Made by a program: the position numbers and the translations under genes. The notes under the pieces were generated by a model. It ran no database searches. It was given only the letters and a program-made list of their open reading frames with translations, and had not been told where the DNA came from. From contig DATANR010000344.1 of the NCBI GenBank assembly GCA_036266155.1, positions 1 through 48,638 of the forward strand: 48,638 nucleotides of DNA, written 5' to 3'. Below, piece after piece: positions 16,023 to 24,227 of the stretch; within the stretch, counting starts at the first letter, position 1; each line of letters begins with the position of its first letter. This stretch comes from SIAJ01 sp036266155. Lineage in GTDB: Bacteria > Planctomycetota > Planctomycetia > Gemmatales > Gemmataceae.

Positions 16023-17564
16023 TCAAGCGCTCTCTGCCAGACGACGGCCGTCGCGCTCGGCAACGAGTCGCTGATAAATCTTCTCGTAACCCGTTGCGGC
16101 GCGGTCCCATGACCAGTCGGCTTTCATGCCGTTGCGAACGATCCGCAAGAATGTGTCGGGTCGTTCGTGATACAGATGCGTCGCCCAGCGCACCGTCGCC
16201 GCCAAAGCTTGCGGCGTGTATGCCTGGAAGCGAAAACCGGTGGGCTGGCCGACGAGCAGCGATTCTTCGGTCGTGTCGACAATCGTGTCGGCGAGACCGC
16301 CCGTCGTGCGCACGATCGGCGGCGTGCCATAACGCAGGCTGTAAAGCTGATTCAGCCCGCTCGGCTCGAACAGGCTTGGCATCAAATAGAGATCGGAGCC
16401 CGCTTCGATCTCGTGGGCCATGCCCTCGTCAAAGCCGATACACAAGCCTACCTGATTGGGATAGCGCTCGCGGATCGCGTGCAGCTTGGCGTGATACGCC
16501 GGGTCGCCTTCGCCCAAGATGACGATCTGCACAGGCAGCTTCAGCATGTCGTCGGCCGCCTTCACGACCAGATCGACACCCTTCTGCTCAACGAGTCGAG
16601 CCACCATGCCGAGCAGCGGCACACGCGGCTCTTGCGGCAAATTGAAGTAGCGCTGCAAGTCCGCCTTGCATGCGGCCTTGCCCTCGACCACCGTCTCCGG
16701 CGTATAGTTCTTCGCGATCAAGTCGTCGGTCGACGGGTCCCAGGACACATAGTCGACGCCATTGACGATGCCGCTCAGTCGATCGCGGCGCTCACCGAGA
16801 ATGCCTTCCATACCGCAACCGAACGTCGGCGTGCGAATCTCGTTGGCGTAGGTCGGGCTCACCGTGTTCACCCAGTCGGAGAACACGACGCCGCCCTTGA
16901 GGAAGTTGAACTGCCCGTAGAACTCGAGTTGGTGCGGGTTGTAGATGCGGAAGTCGAGCCCGGTCAGATGGAACAGTTCGTGTGGGAACGCGCCCTGATA
17001 GGCGATGTTGTGGATCGTGAACAGCGTGCGGATACGGCGATAGTCCGGTCGATGGCGATAGAGTTCACGCAGGTAGACCGGAATGAGACCGCACTGCCAA
17101 TCGTTGGCGTGAATGATGTCCGGCGGGAAGCCGACATACGGGGCCGCTTCCATGACGGCTCGACAGAAGAACGTGTAGCGGGCACAGTTGTCCGGATAGT
17201 CGGCTTTGCGGCCGTCCGGCAACGTGCGCTGGTAGATGCTCAAGCCCTTGGTCGGGTCGTCGCGCTCGAAGAAGTCGGCGTTCTCGATCAGGAAGACGGG
17301 AACGTCGCTGTCCGGCAATTCGGTCCGCCAAAGCCGGCTTGGGATGATGGTTCGGCCCAGCGGCACGCCGAGCATGTGCTCGGTTGGCCGGATCGGCTCG
17401 GAGCCGTGGCGCACCGATCGATAGAGCGGCATGATCACCGCGACCGCGTGGCCGCGGCGTGCGAGTGCGTGCGGCAAATAGCCGGCGACGTCGGCCAGGC
17501 CGCCCGTCTTGGCGAACCCGACGACTTCCGAAGCGGCGAGGAGTACGGAGGGCAAGTCGGCCAT
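16023..17564 (-). CDS. glgA: Glycogen (starch) synthase, GT5
   Basis: GlgA extends alpha-1,4-glucan chains from ADP-glucose. The 513-residue protein has the GT5 signature KTGGLADVAGYLPHAL near the N-terminus (the Lys binds the sugar nucleotide), IHANDWQCGLIPVYLREL in the N-terminal Rossmann domain, LGEGDPAYH, and the C-terminal MPSLFEPSGLNQLYSLRYG with the conserved E-x7-type retaining glycosyltransferase region, followed by TGGLADTI. The ATG at 17564 is chosen because the canonical N-terminus follows; the ORF extends to 17657 with a non-homologous segment. The gene is immediately upstream of galT (stop and start one base apart), so galactose entry and glycogen synthesis are expressed together. 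A family B repeat lies upstream. Confidence 0.95.
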   Translation of the reverse strand: MADLPSVLLAASEVVGFAKTGGLADVAGYLPHALARRGHAVAVIMPLYRSVRHGSEPIRPTEHMLGVPLGRTIIPSRLWRTELPDSDVPVFLIENADFFERDDPTKGLSIYQRTLPDGRKADYPDNCARYTFFCRAVMEAAPYVGFPPDIIHANDWQCGLIPVYLRELYRHRPDYRRIRTLFTIHNIAYQGAFPHELFHLTGLDFRIYNPHQLEFYGQFNFLKGGVVFSDWVNTVSPTYANEIRTPTFGCGMEGILGERRDRLSGIVNGVDYVSWDPSTDDLIAKNYTPETVVEGKAACKADLQRYFNLPQEPRVPLLGMVARLVEQKGVDLVVKAADDMLKLPVQIVILGEGDPAYHAKLHAIRERYPNQVGLCIGFDEGMAHEIEAGSDLYLMPSLFEPSGLNQLYSLRYGTPPIVRTTGGLADTIVDTTEESLLVGQPTGFRFQAYTPQALAATVRWATHLYHERPDTFLRIVRNGMKADWSWDRAATGYEKIYQRLVAERDGRRLAESA

Positions 17565-17689
17565 AGTAGTCCGCTCCCGCTTGGGCCGACGCGACCCACG
17601 GGGGAACTGGGTGTAAGGTATGACGTCCGGCGGGCCGTCGTCAGGAATCTCAATCATGGCGTTCCTTGCCAGGGTGGCGTGCCGTTTTG

Positions 17690-17747
17690 GTAGGTCAGGT
17701 TTCCTAACCTGACCGATTTTGCGGGTCAGGTTGGAAACCTGACCTAC
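17690..17747. repeat. Inverted repeat, family B (GGTCAGGTT)
   Basis: Arms 17690-17714 and 17723-17747 pair with a single-base bulge. Each arm alone is a hairpin: GGTCAGGTT with AACCTGACC around a 3-4 base loop. It lies upstream of glgA and downstream of the minus-strand exported protein gene. A half copy is present at 21404-21423. Confidence 0.9.
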
Positions 17748-17796
17748 AAGAACGGCGTTCCATGATATCGGCCGTCGTACTCCTAGCGCTCGCTCG

Positions 17797-19107
17797 TCAC
17801 TTCCCGTCGAGCCGTCGGGTCACGGTGAACGACCGCGCCAGACGGTCCAATTCCTTCAATCGCGCCTCGCGATGAGCGTCCGGAATGCGTGCGGCCAAGG
17901 TTGCCCCACCCTTCTCCTGACGAATCACGAAGTAAACCATGGCGACTTTTTCCGTGCCGACTTGTGCATCGATCATGAACCGATCGATCCCCTGGGCCAC
18001 GCGCTCGGGCGGCTTGCGATCAATGACCTTGCCGCCGCGTTCTTGTAACTCCTTGAGCGCTTCATGCTGATAGCGAGCGGCCGTCGGCACCGCGTCGGCG
18101 GTGTCGAGCGTAATCAACAGTCCGGCCCCGTCGGATTCATCGAGCGTGATTTGTCGGCCGGTTGAACGCACCAGCCGCCAGTTGCGATCGTGAATGAAGC
18201 GGACGCCCGTTTCGGCCGTGTCGTAGAGCAGCCGCGAATTCTCGGCGTTGGGCGACAGCGTCAGGCCCTTGATCGCCGCGTCGGCGAGGGCCGGGTGATC
18301 GGCGATCGGCGAGCGCGTCAGTTCGAAGGTGCCGGTGATCTTGCCCGCGTCCTTGCCGTCGGCGTCGAGGAGGTAATGCTCGCCGTCGACTTTCAGGAAG
18401 GTGATGCACTGTGCCGTGAGATCGACGAGCAGCCGGCCCGCGAGCTTCTGCCGTGTCGGGCCATCCTCGTTGACCCCGCTGAGCGTGCCGAAGAACGTGA
18501 CTGACGCAATCTTTCGCGGACCACTGGTAATGATGCGGTCGAGCGTGCAATCGAGGTCGCCCTTGTCGATCTTCTCCAGGTCAGTCAATTCGGCGACGGC
18601 CGCAGCGGACGCCTTCCACGTGTCGCCGGGCCGCACTTCCTTGGTCGGCAACAGGCCGGCTAAGCCGGGAACAATTACATCGGTACGCAGCAAGTCGATC
18701 TCGCCCCACATCAGCGGGCCGTCCGGCGAGAACGGGGCCTTGCTCGGTCCTCGTTTCATCATGACAAGCCGGCGAACGGCGGGCCGCAAGGTCATGTCGT
18801 CGGTGCGGTCGCCGGCCGTTTTGCGGAATTCGATCTTCTCGTAAATGCGGAGGCTCTTGAAATCGGCTTCCTTGGCGTCGACGGGCAGGATGCGTTCGAT
18901 GTAGTCGATGGAACTCTTGCCCGCGATCTTGATCCGCTCGGGCGGCTTGTCCTTGGCAACAGGGGTCAGCAGTTCGCCGGAGATGTTCGACGCGCTGACG
19001 ACCCGGTACGCGTTGCCCGACGCCGCGTTCTCCGTCAGCCGAACGGGCTCATCGCTCAGGGCGAACGGGGCAACAACCGCGAGCGTAAGAAATGTGAGAA
19101 CTCGCAT
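17797..19107 (-). CDS. Exported protein of unknown function
   Basis: The 436-residue product starts MRVLTFLTLAVVAPFALSDE, a signal peptide with cleavage near residue 18, and continues as a soluble beta-rich protein. I do not recognise a family. Features are a GELLTPV strand, a proline-rich KPPERIKIAGKSS, RPGDTWKASA in the middle, and a C-terminal half with GVRFIHDRNWRLV and a strongly basic last 40 residues. The overall texture (DGEHYLLDADGKDAGKITG, FELTRSP) is that of planctomycete periplasmic proteins described only as hypothetical. The ATG at 19107 is chosen because it starts the signal peptide; the longer ORF to 19218 is not credible. It is divergent from the sigma factor gene across a 638-base spacer. 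Confidence 0.8.
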   Translation of the reverse strand: MRVLTFLTLAVVAPFALSDEPVRLTENAASGNAYRVVSASNISGELLTPVAKDKPPERIKIAGKSSIDYIERILPVDAKEADFKSLRIYEKIEFRKTAGDRTDDMTLRPAVRRLVMMKRGPSKAPFSPDGPLMWGEIDLLRTDVIVPGLAGLLPTKEVRPGDTWKASAAAVAELTDLEKIDKGDLDCTLDRIITSGPRKIASVTFFGTLSGVNEDGPTRQKLAGRLLVDLTAQCITFLKVDGEHYLLDADGKDAGKITGTFELTRSPIADHPALADAAIKGLTLSPNAENSRLLYDTAETGVRFIHDRNWRLVRSTGRQITLDESDGAGLLITLDTADAVPTAARYQHEALKELQERGGKVIDRKPPERVAQGIDRFMIDAQVGTEKVAMVYFVIRQEKGGATLAARIPDAHREARLKELDRLARSFTVTRRLDGK

Positions 19108-19336
19108 TGGCGTTAGTCGCAATAGCGTCAGAATGAACGTCCGGCGGGAGGCGCCGGAAACACAGGCACGCCATTCTAGTGCAGTCGCCGGCCCGCGAAC
19201 GTTGCACCATCTGGACACTTGGTTGATTCCCCTAATCGATCTGGTTAGCTGCGCCGAAAGCCCAGTCTGTAAGGGTTTTGCGGCCGTGGAACAAAGTACA
19301 AAATCCGGTCAACCCCAGTTGCAAAATCGTACACTT

Positions 19337-19348
19337 TTTGTGGACAAA
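19337..19348. promoter_or_regulatory. Candidate operator palindrome TTTGT-GG-ACAAA
   Basis: A 5-2-5 palindrome lies about 140 bases upstream of the sigma-54-like promoter, the distance typical for activator sites of such promoters. Nearby AGTACAAAATC and AAAATCGTACAC have related bases. The role is inferred. Confidence 0.3.
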
Positions 19349-19486
19349 TGTTCAATCGATTGGCCGGCCGGTCTTGCCGGCAGCGTAACGACTACCGAAA
19401 GAGATGCCTGAAATCATGGAGATTTGGTGAACTCGCTCTCGCCTCACATTAACGCTCGCGGCAAGAATTCTATCTTTGGAACATGC

Positions 19487-19502
19487 TGGCACGGCTATTG
19501 CG
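19487..19502 (+). promoter_or_regulatory. Sigma-54 (RpoN) type -24/-12 promoter candidate
   Basis: TGGCACG (19487-19493), four bases, then TTGC (19498-19501) matches the sigma-54 consensus TGGCACG-N4-TTGCW at every position but the last. It reads toward the sigma-factor gene, whose start is 244 bases downstream. The gene's long leader would be consistent with this promoter. Confidence 0.5.
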
Positions 19503-19745
19503 TTTCTCTCCTTCACACTGCCATCGCCCTGTCAATGCGGCATGGAAGTGCGGGTCAGGTGAGCTAGGGAAAGCGGATCGAATCCGGAACCTTTCCAACT
19601 CGCAGGACTCTCTCAATCAGGGAAGCGATTGACGTTGTGAGAACTGGAAGTTTAGATTCCGGTTGCTTGACAACGAATCCCTCCCCGGACTGTTCGGAAG
19701 TGAAGTCGGCGAGACCCCAACTCGCCACTGCTTCAGGAGACGGCC

Positions 19746-21407
19746 GTGGACTTCAGAGCCCCAGCTTTGAAGGAGTTGACCGATCAGCAAGTGCGGTTCG
19801 CGCCGGCGGCCCGCCGGCGCGAGCAGGTTGCACGTGCCGCCAAGTTGCTCGGTGAACTCGACCCCGCGAAGGTTTACCCCTACCAGTTCGTCTGCTTCCG
19901 CATCACCGACTATCGGCCGGACGCCCATGGCGACCTGCTGATCCCGGCCGGCGATTTGAAACACGACCTCGCGGAGTTTATCCGCCGGGTCGAGCGATCG
20001 ATTCCTCCGCTGCCCATCGAGCAAGCGGTCGAGCCGATCCTGACACTCGAAGAAGTAAGTAAACGGCTCAACGTCTCTACCAAGACGATTGGCCGATGGC
20101 GGATACGCGGCCTCGTTGGCCAGCGCGTGATCGTCAAGGGTCGACGGCAAATCGGCTTCCCCCGATCGATGCTGGACCGGTTCCTGGAAGAACACTCGTC
20201 TCTCGTTGAGCGTGGCAGCAATTTCAGCCGCCTCGGCGACGAAGAGCGGGACACGATCCTCTACCGCGCGCGCCGGCTCGCTCAGGCCGGCGGCGATATC
20301 ACGACGGTCAGCCGCCGGCTCGCTCGGCGGCTCAGTCGATCGGTCGAGGCCATCCGTTACACGATCAAGAACTTCGACCGGGCCCACCCGGACCAGGCCA
20401 TCTTCCCCGACCGGAAGGGCCCCCTGGACGCCCCCACGAAGGAAATGATCTTCGACCAATACGAAAGGGGGATTCCCGTGGGAACCCTGACCAAGAAATA
20501 CGAACGGTCCCGAACGGCGGTCTACCAGGCGATCAACGAGGTCCAGGCCCGACGCCTGCTCGACCAGCCGATTGAATACATCCACAACGAAGCCTTCGAG
20601 AACGCGGCCAACGACGCGGACTTCATGAAGCCGATGCCGAACGAAGAGCACTTCACGACGCAATCGCGCAACATGACGCCGCCGAAGGACGTCCCCGCGG
20701 AGATGGTCCACCTGTATCGCTGGCCGCTGTTGAACAAGGAGCAGGAGCAGCATCTGTTCCGACAGATGAACTACCTGAAGTACAAGCTCAACAAGCTACG
20801 CCAGTCGACCGGTCCCGGTGCTATGAAGGTCGGTGACCTGCGGCAGATCGAGGATCTTCAGGCTCGCGTCCGATGGGTGCGCGATCGGCTGATCAACTGC
20901 AACACGCGCCTCGTGGCGTCCATCGCCAAGAAGCACGCGGGCACATTCGACAACCTGCCGGAGTTGATGTCCGATGGGACGATCAGCTTGATGCGGGCGG
21001 TCGAGAAGTTCGACTACGGCCGCGGCAACAAGTTCTCCACGTACGCCACCTGGGCGATCATGAAGAACTTTGCCCGCAGCATCCCGGACGAGAAGCACCA
21101 TCGCGAGCGGTACGTCACGGGTCACGAGGAAATGTTCGAAGGTCGCCAAGACGTGCGAACTGACGAGCAGGAAATCGTGGCCCAGGCCGACATGGCCCGG
21201 AGCCGGGTGAACAATCTGCTCGACGGCCTCGACGCCCGCACCCGCGAAGTGATCCGCATGCGGAACGGCCTCGACGGCAGCGCTGAGATGACCCTCGAAC
21301 AGATCGGCCAGCACTTCGGCATCACGAAGGAACGCGTGCGCCAGATCAACGTCCGCGGCATGAAGCAGCTCCGCGATAAGGCGCAGGTAGGCAAGGCCGA
21401 GCTGTAG
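19746..21407 (+). CDS. Sigma-70 family RNA polymerase sigma factor with N-terminal HTH domains
   Basis: The 553-residue protein ends with a full set of sigma-70 core regions: region 2 around INCNTRLVASIAKKHAG to GNKFSTYATWAIMKNFARS (about residues 380-450), and region 4 with LDARTREVIRMRNGLDG and the HTH TLEQIGQHFGITKERVRQI (about 495-545). The region-4 helix resembles primary and group-2 sigma factors. Unlike standard factors, the first 300 residues carry several helix-turn-helix candidates: an excisionase-like one at about 97-150 (LTLEEVSKRLNVSTKTIGRWR), a second at about 185-215, and a third resolvase-like one at about 238-275 (GTLTKKYERSRTAVYQAI). GTG at 19746 with AGGAG 6 bases upstream is the start. 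The stop codon TAG lies in a half copy of repeat B. Confidence 0.9.
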   Translation: MDFRAPALKELTDQQVRFAPAARRREQVARAAKLLGELDPAKVYPYQFVCFRITDYRPDAHGDLLIPAGDLKHDLAEFIRRVERSIPPLPIEQAVEPILTLEEVSKRLNVSTKTIGRWRIRGLVGQRVIVKGRRQIGFPRSMLDRFLEEHSSLVERGSNFSRLGDEERDTILYRARRLAQAGGDITTVSRRLARRLSRSVEAIRYTIKNFDRAHPDQAIFPDRKGPLDAPTKEMIFDQYERGIPVGTLTKKYERSRTAVYQAINEVQARRLLDQPIEYIHNEAFENAANDADFMKPMPNEEHFTTQSRNMTPPKDVPAEMVHLYRWPLLNKEQEQHLFRQMNYLKYKLNKLRQSTGPGAMKVGDLRQIEDLQARVRWVRDRLINCNTRLVASIAKKHAGTFDNLPELMSDGTISLMRAVEKFDYGRGNKFSTYATWAIMKNFARSIPDEKHHRERYVTGHEEMFEGRQDVRTDEQEIVAQADMARSRVNNLLDGLDARTREVIRMRNGLDGSAEMTLEQIGQHFGITKERVRQINVRGMKQLRDKAQVGKAEL

Positions 21408-21423
21408 GTTTCCAACCTGACCC
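21404..21423. repeat. Half copy of family B repeat containing the sigma-factor stop codon
   Basis: GTAGGT followed by TTCCAACCTGACCC matches one arm of the element at 17690-17747 with a five-base deletion. The TAG stop codon of the sigma factor (21405-21407) is formed by the element's leading bases. Confidence 0.7.
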
Positions 21424-21431
21424 AAAACTAA

Positions 21432-21471
21432 GGGGCCGACCGGGACACGCACCCGGCCGGCTCCGACTGTT
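21432..21471 (+). terminator. Candidate terminator downstream of the sigma factor gene
   Basis: A 13-bp stem (21432-21444 with 21452-21464), with one wobble and one mismatch, is followed by GACTGTTTT. Placement 24 bases after the sigma-factor stop fits a Rho-independent terminator; the U-run is short. Confidence 0.5.
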
Positions 21472-21546
21472 TTCGTAGCTGAATTCGTAAGAATTCAGTG
21501 GCCCGGCCAAGTCCAAGAACTGAATTCTCACGAATCCAGCTACGAA
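21472..21546. repeat. Inverted repeat, family E (CTGAATTC)
   Basis: Arms 21472-21499 and 21519-21546 pair with two mismatches over 28 bases. Each arm also forms an inner hairpin, CTGAATTC with GAATTCAG in the left arm. The element sits 5 bases before the DUF58 stop codon, between convergent genes. Confidence 0.9.
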
Positions 21547-21551
21547 TCCGC

Positions 21552-22439
21552 TTACCGCACCAATCCGCGTTGCCGCAGATACCCCAACACCAACTTGTCG
21601 AACGGCACCTGATTGCTCGTGAACAGGTAGTTCACGCCGCGCCGCGTGCAGAAGTCGTGCAGCTTGCCGCGATAGGCGTTGAGCGTGTCCTTGTACTTCT
21701 TCAACAACGGCGCACTCACAGTTACTTCGGCTTCGTCCCCATCCTCGGCATCCGTCAGCTTCAAGTCGCCCGTCATCGGGGGATCGATCTCTTCTTGTGA
21801 CAACACCTGGATGACATAAACGTCCATGTTGCGCGCAATCAAATAACGCAGGCCCTCTTCATAGCCGCCCTTATCCATGAAGTCGCTGAGCACGACGACG
21901 ACGCCCTTGCCCTTGGCCTTCATGCTGAACGCCTTCAAGGCACGCGTCAAATCGCTGGGGCCGGCGGGTTCGAGTCCACCCAGGAAGCCGGTCAATCGCC
22001 AAAGGCTGCGGCGCCCGCGCAAGGGTGTCGTCGACTGCGTGATCCGATCGTTGAACGCCTCGACCACGACCCGATCCATGTTGTTCAATCCGATGAACCC
22101 GAGGGCCGCGGCCACTTGCTTGCAGAAGTGCAGCTTCGTCGGTTCGCCGAACGCCATTGACAGGCTATTGTCGATCAGCAGATAGACGTGCAGGTCCTCC
22201 TCTTCGAGGAATAGCCGCAGGAACAGGCGATCGAGCCTGGCAAACAGGTTCCAGTCGAGAAAGCGCAAATCGTCGCCGATGGCATACGTACGGAAGTCGG
22301 CGAACTCCACGCTCTGGCCCTTACGGCGACTGAGGCGCTCGCCCTTGGTCTTGCCGACGAAGATCTTCTTCGACACGATCTCGAGCCGCTGCAAGCGCGC
22401 GAGAAAGTCGGGGTCGATGAGGGTTTTGACTTCGGGCAT
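21552..22439 (-). CDS. DUF58 domain-containing protein
   Basis: A 295-residue protein of the DUF58 family, which is usually found with MoxR AAA ATPases and acts in protein-complex assembly or envelope functions. Diagnostic segments are the N-terminal KKIFVGKTKGERLSRRKGQS, VEFADFRTYAIGDDLRFLDW (the conserved DxRxYxxGDDxRxxDW motif) and the VWA-like VYLLIDNSLSMAFG with a DxSxS metal-binding pattern. The ATG at 22439 gives MPEVKTLIDPDFLARLQRLE, the normal start; the longer ORF to 22541 is not supported. No MoxR gene is in the window on either side; the upstream gene is an MFS transporter 61 bases away on the same strand. No transmembrane helices are seen, as in the short soluble DUF58 subgroup. 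Confidence 0.92.
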   Translation of the reverse strand: MPEVKTLIDPDFLARLQRLEIVSKKIFVGKTKGERLSRRKGQSVEFADFRTYAIGDDLRFLDWNLFARLDRLFLRLFLEEEDLHVYLLIDNSLSMAFGEPTKLHFCKQVAAALGFIGLNNMDRVVVEAFNDRITQSTTPLRGRRSLWRLTGFLGGLEPAGPSDLTRALKAFSMKAKGKGVVVVLSDFMDKGGYEEGLRYLIARNMDVYVIQVLSQEEIDPPMTGDLKLTDAEDGDEAEVTVSAPLLKKYKDTLNAYRGKLHDFCTRRGVNYLFTSNQVPFDKLVLGYLRQRGLVR

Positions 22440-22500
22440 GTACCAGGACCAGACTATGGGACCATTACGACGCAATGGGACGCATGCGGCTATCGTACTA

Positions 22501-23682
22501 TCACTCGATCCGACGGAACAGCAAGAGCACCGCCGCCACACTGATCACGCACGCTTGCACGGTGATGATGGCGGGCACGGTGAACAGGTCCGCGGCGGGG
22601 CCGAAGACGAGGTTGCCCAGCGGCACGCCGGCGCTGAGCATCATTGCCCAGACGCCCATGACTTTGCCGCGGTCGGCATCTGGTGTCCCGAGTTGCACGA
22701 GCGTCTGGCCGGTCGCGAAGAACAGGATCATACCGAAGCCGAACAGCACACAGCAGCCGCTCGCCATCGCCAGCGAGTGCGTGATCGACAGTCCGGCGAG
22801 CGCCAGCGCTACGTTGATCAGGCCGCCGAGCAGCAGTACTTTGCGCCGCACGTCATTGCCCACGGTCGCGGCCATGAGTGCCGCGGCCAATGCGCCCATG
22901 CCGACGGATGATAGCAGCGTTCCATATCCCGCCTCGCCGCGGCCGAGCCGAAGTCCCGCGACCGACGGGAGTAATGCGAGCATGGGCCAGCCGCCGCAAG
23001 CAACGAGGCCGGCCAGCAAGACAAGCGTGAGCAACCCCGGTCGATGACTGAGGAAACGGAAGCCGCCGCCCGTACTCGGTGGTGGCGCATCGATGGGATC
23101 GGGCGGCACGCGAATCAGCACGAGAGCACCGATCACTGCGAGGTAGCTCAGCGCATTGACCACGAAGCACCAGTAGGCTCCTGCCGACGCGAGCAAGATG
23201 GCGGCGATCGCTGGCCCCACGGCCCGGGCGACGTTGAACAGCAGTGAGTTGAGCGCAACGGCGTTGGACATGTCCTCGCGGCCCACGAGGCTCGGCACAA
23301 ATGCGAGTCGGGCCGGCAAGTCGATCGCTTGCACGACGCCGTGGGCGAACATCACCGCCAGCATCGCGCCGACGCTGAGCTGATCCGTGAGATAAAGGCC
23401 CAACAGGATGAGGGCACACATCAAGAATGCCGACTGCGTGCGGACGATCAACCCGCGGCGCGGCATCCGGTCGGCAAGTGCACCGCCCCACGGGCCGAGC
23501 AAAAACGTTGGGCCGATCTGCACGGCCGCGAGCAGCGCTGGCCACGTGGCCGACGAATCGGTTTGCTTGAACGCGAGCCACGTCAACGTGGTGATCTGCG
23601 TCCACGAACCGATCAGGGACACCAATTGCCCGACGAAGTAGAGCCGGTAGTTCGGATGCCGCAACGAGCGAAACGTCCGCAT
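22501..23682 (-). CDS. MFS transporter, EntS-like exporter family
   Basis: The 393-residue integral membrane protein starts MRTFRSLRHPNYRLYFVGQL, the typical opening of the MFS_3/EntS group, and shows about 11-12 hydrophobic segments. The conserved loop between helices 2 and 3 reads GPWGGALADRMPRRGLIV, a form of the MFS motif A (GxLADRxxRR). EntS relatives export siderophores or drugs; the substrate here cannot be inferred. The gene is 61 bases upstream of the DUF58 gene, and the two could be one transcript. The ATG at 23682 starts the recognised N-terminus. Upstream is a 545-base stretch without a supported gene. Confidence 0.9.
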   Translation of the reverse strand: MRTFRSLRHPNYRLYFVGQLVSLIGSWTQITTLTWLAFKQTDSSATWPALLAAVQIGPTFLLGPWGGALADRMPRRGLIVRTQSAFLMCALILLGLYLTDQLSVGAMLAVMFAHGVVQAIDLPARLAFVPSLVGREDMSNAVALNSLLFNVARAVGPAIAAILLASAGAYWCFVVNALSYLAVIGALVLIRVPPDPIDAPPPSTGGGFRFLSHRPGLLTLVLLAGLVACGGWPMLALLPSVAGLRLGRGEAGYGTLLSSVGMGALAAALMAATVGNDVRRKVLLLGGLINVALALAGLSITHSLAMASGCCVLFGFGMILFFATGQTLVQLGTPDADRGKVMGVWAMMLSAGVPLGNLVFGPAADLFTVPAIITVQACVISVAAVLLLFRRIE

Positions 23683-24227
23683 GGGGTCAGGTTATTGGCG
23701 GCGGTCGTTCTTTGACCGTTGCTTAATGAATGGTCGTCGTGCGAATATCGATCTCGTTCACTGGTTGGTCGCAATCGCGTTATGGTCGGATGGAAGGCAA
23801 GCACTCCGCCAGTCAACTGCGCAGGAATGTTGGCGTCCGAAGCTCTTACATATTAAAGAGTTCGGATGATCTAACACGCGGAGCCTGCGCCGACCGTCGT
23901 CGGCAGCGCGATTATGAGAAATACATTCAGGGGGGTGGGTGCGGCGCGAACGAAAGCCAAGCGAGGTGGCTGAAACGAAAAAAGGAACGGGCCGGTCCCC
24001 GAGTTAGGGGGAGGACCGACCCGCCGGGACGGAACCCGTGTCTTGCACGACGATCTTCTTGGTCGCCGGTGTGATTGAGGGGATTGTAACCGCTCGCCGA
24101 GACTTGCATAAGTGATTTTTTGACAATTTTTCCACATTCGCTTGACGTGCGAGAAATCGTGTTCTACCGCATGAAAGCGCATATCCTTCCAGCATCGCCC
24201 GCGAACTGACCCCCAGATCAACCTGCC
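23683..24227. other. Intergenic region, no confident gene
   Basis: Neither strand shows a credible protein gene. The notable item is a strong minus-strand terminator at 23978-24022, which has no annotated gene upstream of it. A TTGACA sequence occurs at 24120-24125 on the plus strand, 103 bases before the ThuA gene, but no good -10 box follows at the normal spacing. Confidence 0.6.
23978..24022 (-). terminator. Orphan Rho-independent terminator (minus strand)
   Basis: Reading on the minus strand, a 10-bp stem GGGTCGGTCC with GGACCGGCCC (one G-U pair, 14-base loop) is followed by GTTCC and a run of six T. It would end a minus-strand transcript starting between about 24030 and the ThuA gene. 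No protein is confidently encoded there; a 63-residue frame ends in the loop. Confidence 0.65.

Larger units (their letters stand above)
19108..19745. other. 638-base regulatory-looking intergenic region
   Basis: No gene is supported here. The region separates the divergent exported-protein and sigma-factor genes and is unusually long for this window. It holds a sigma-54-like promoter (19487-19502), a TTTGT/ACAAA palindrome (19337-19348), AT-richer tracts around 19289-19350, and the sigma-factor ribosome-binding site AGGAG at 19735-19739. Confidence 0.7.

Noticed and set aside
24120..24147. TTGACA and TTGACG as -35 boxes for the ThuA gene
   Set aside because: At the usual 16-18 base spacing there is no acceptable -10 hexamer after either one.
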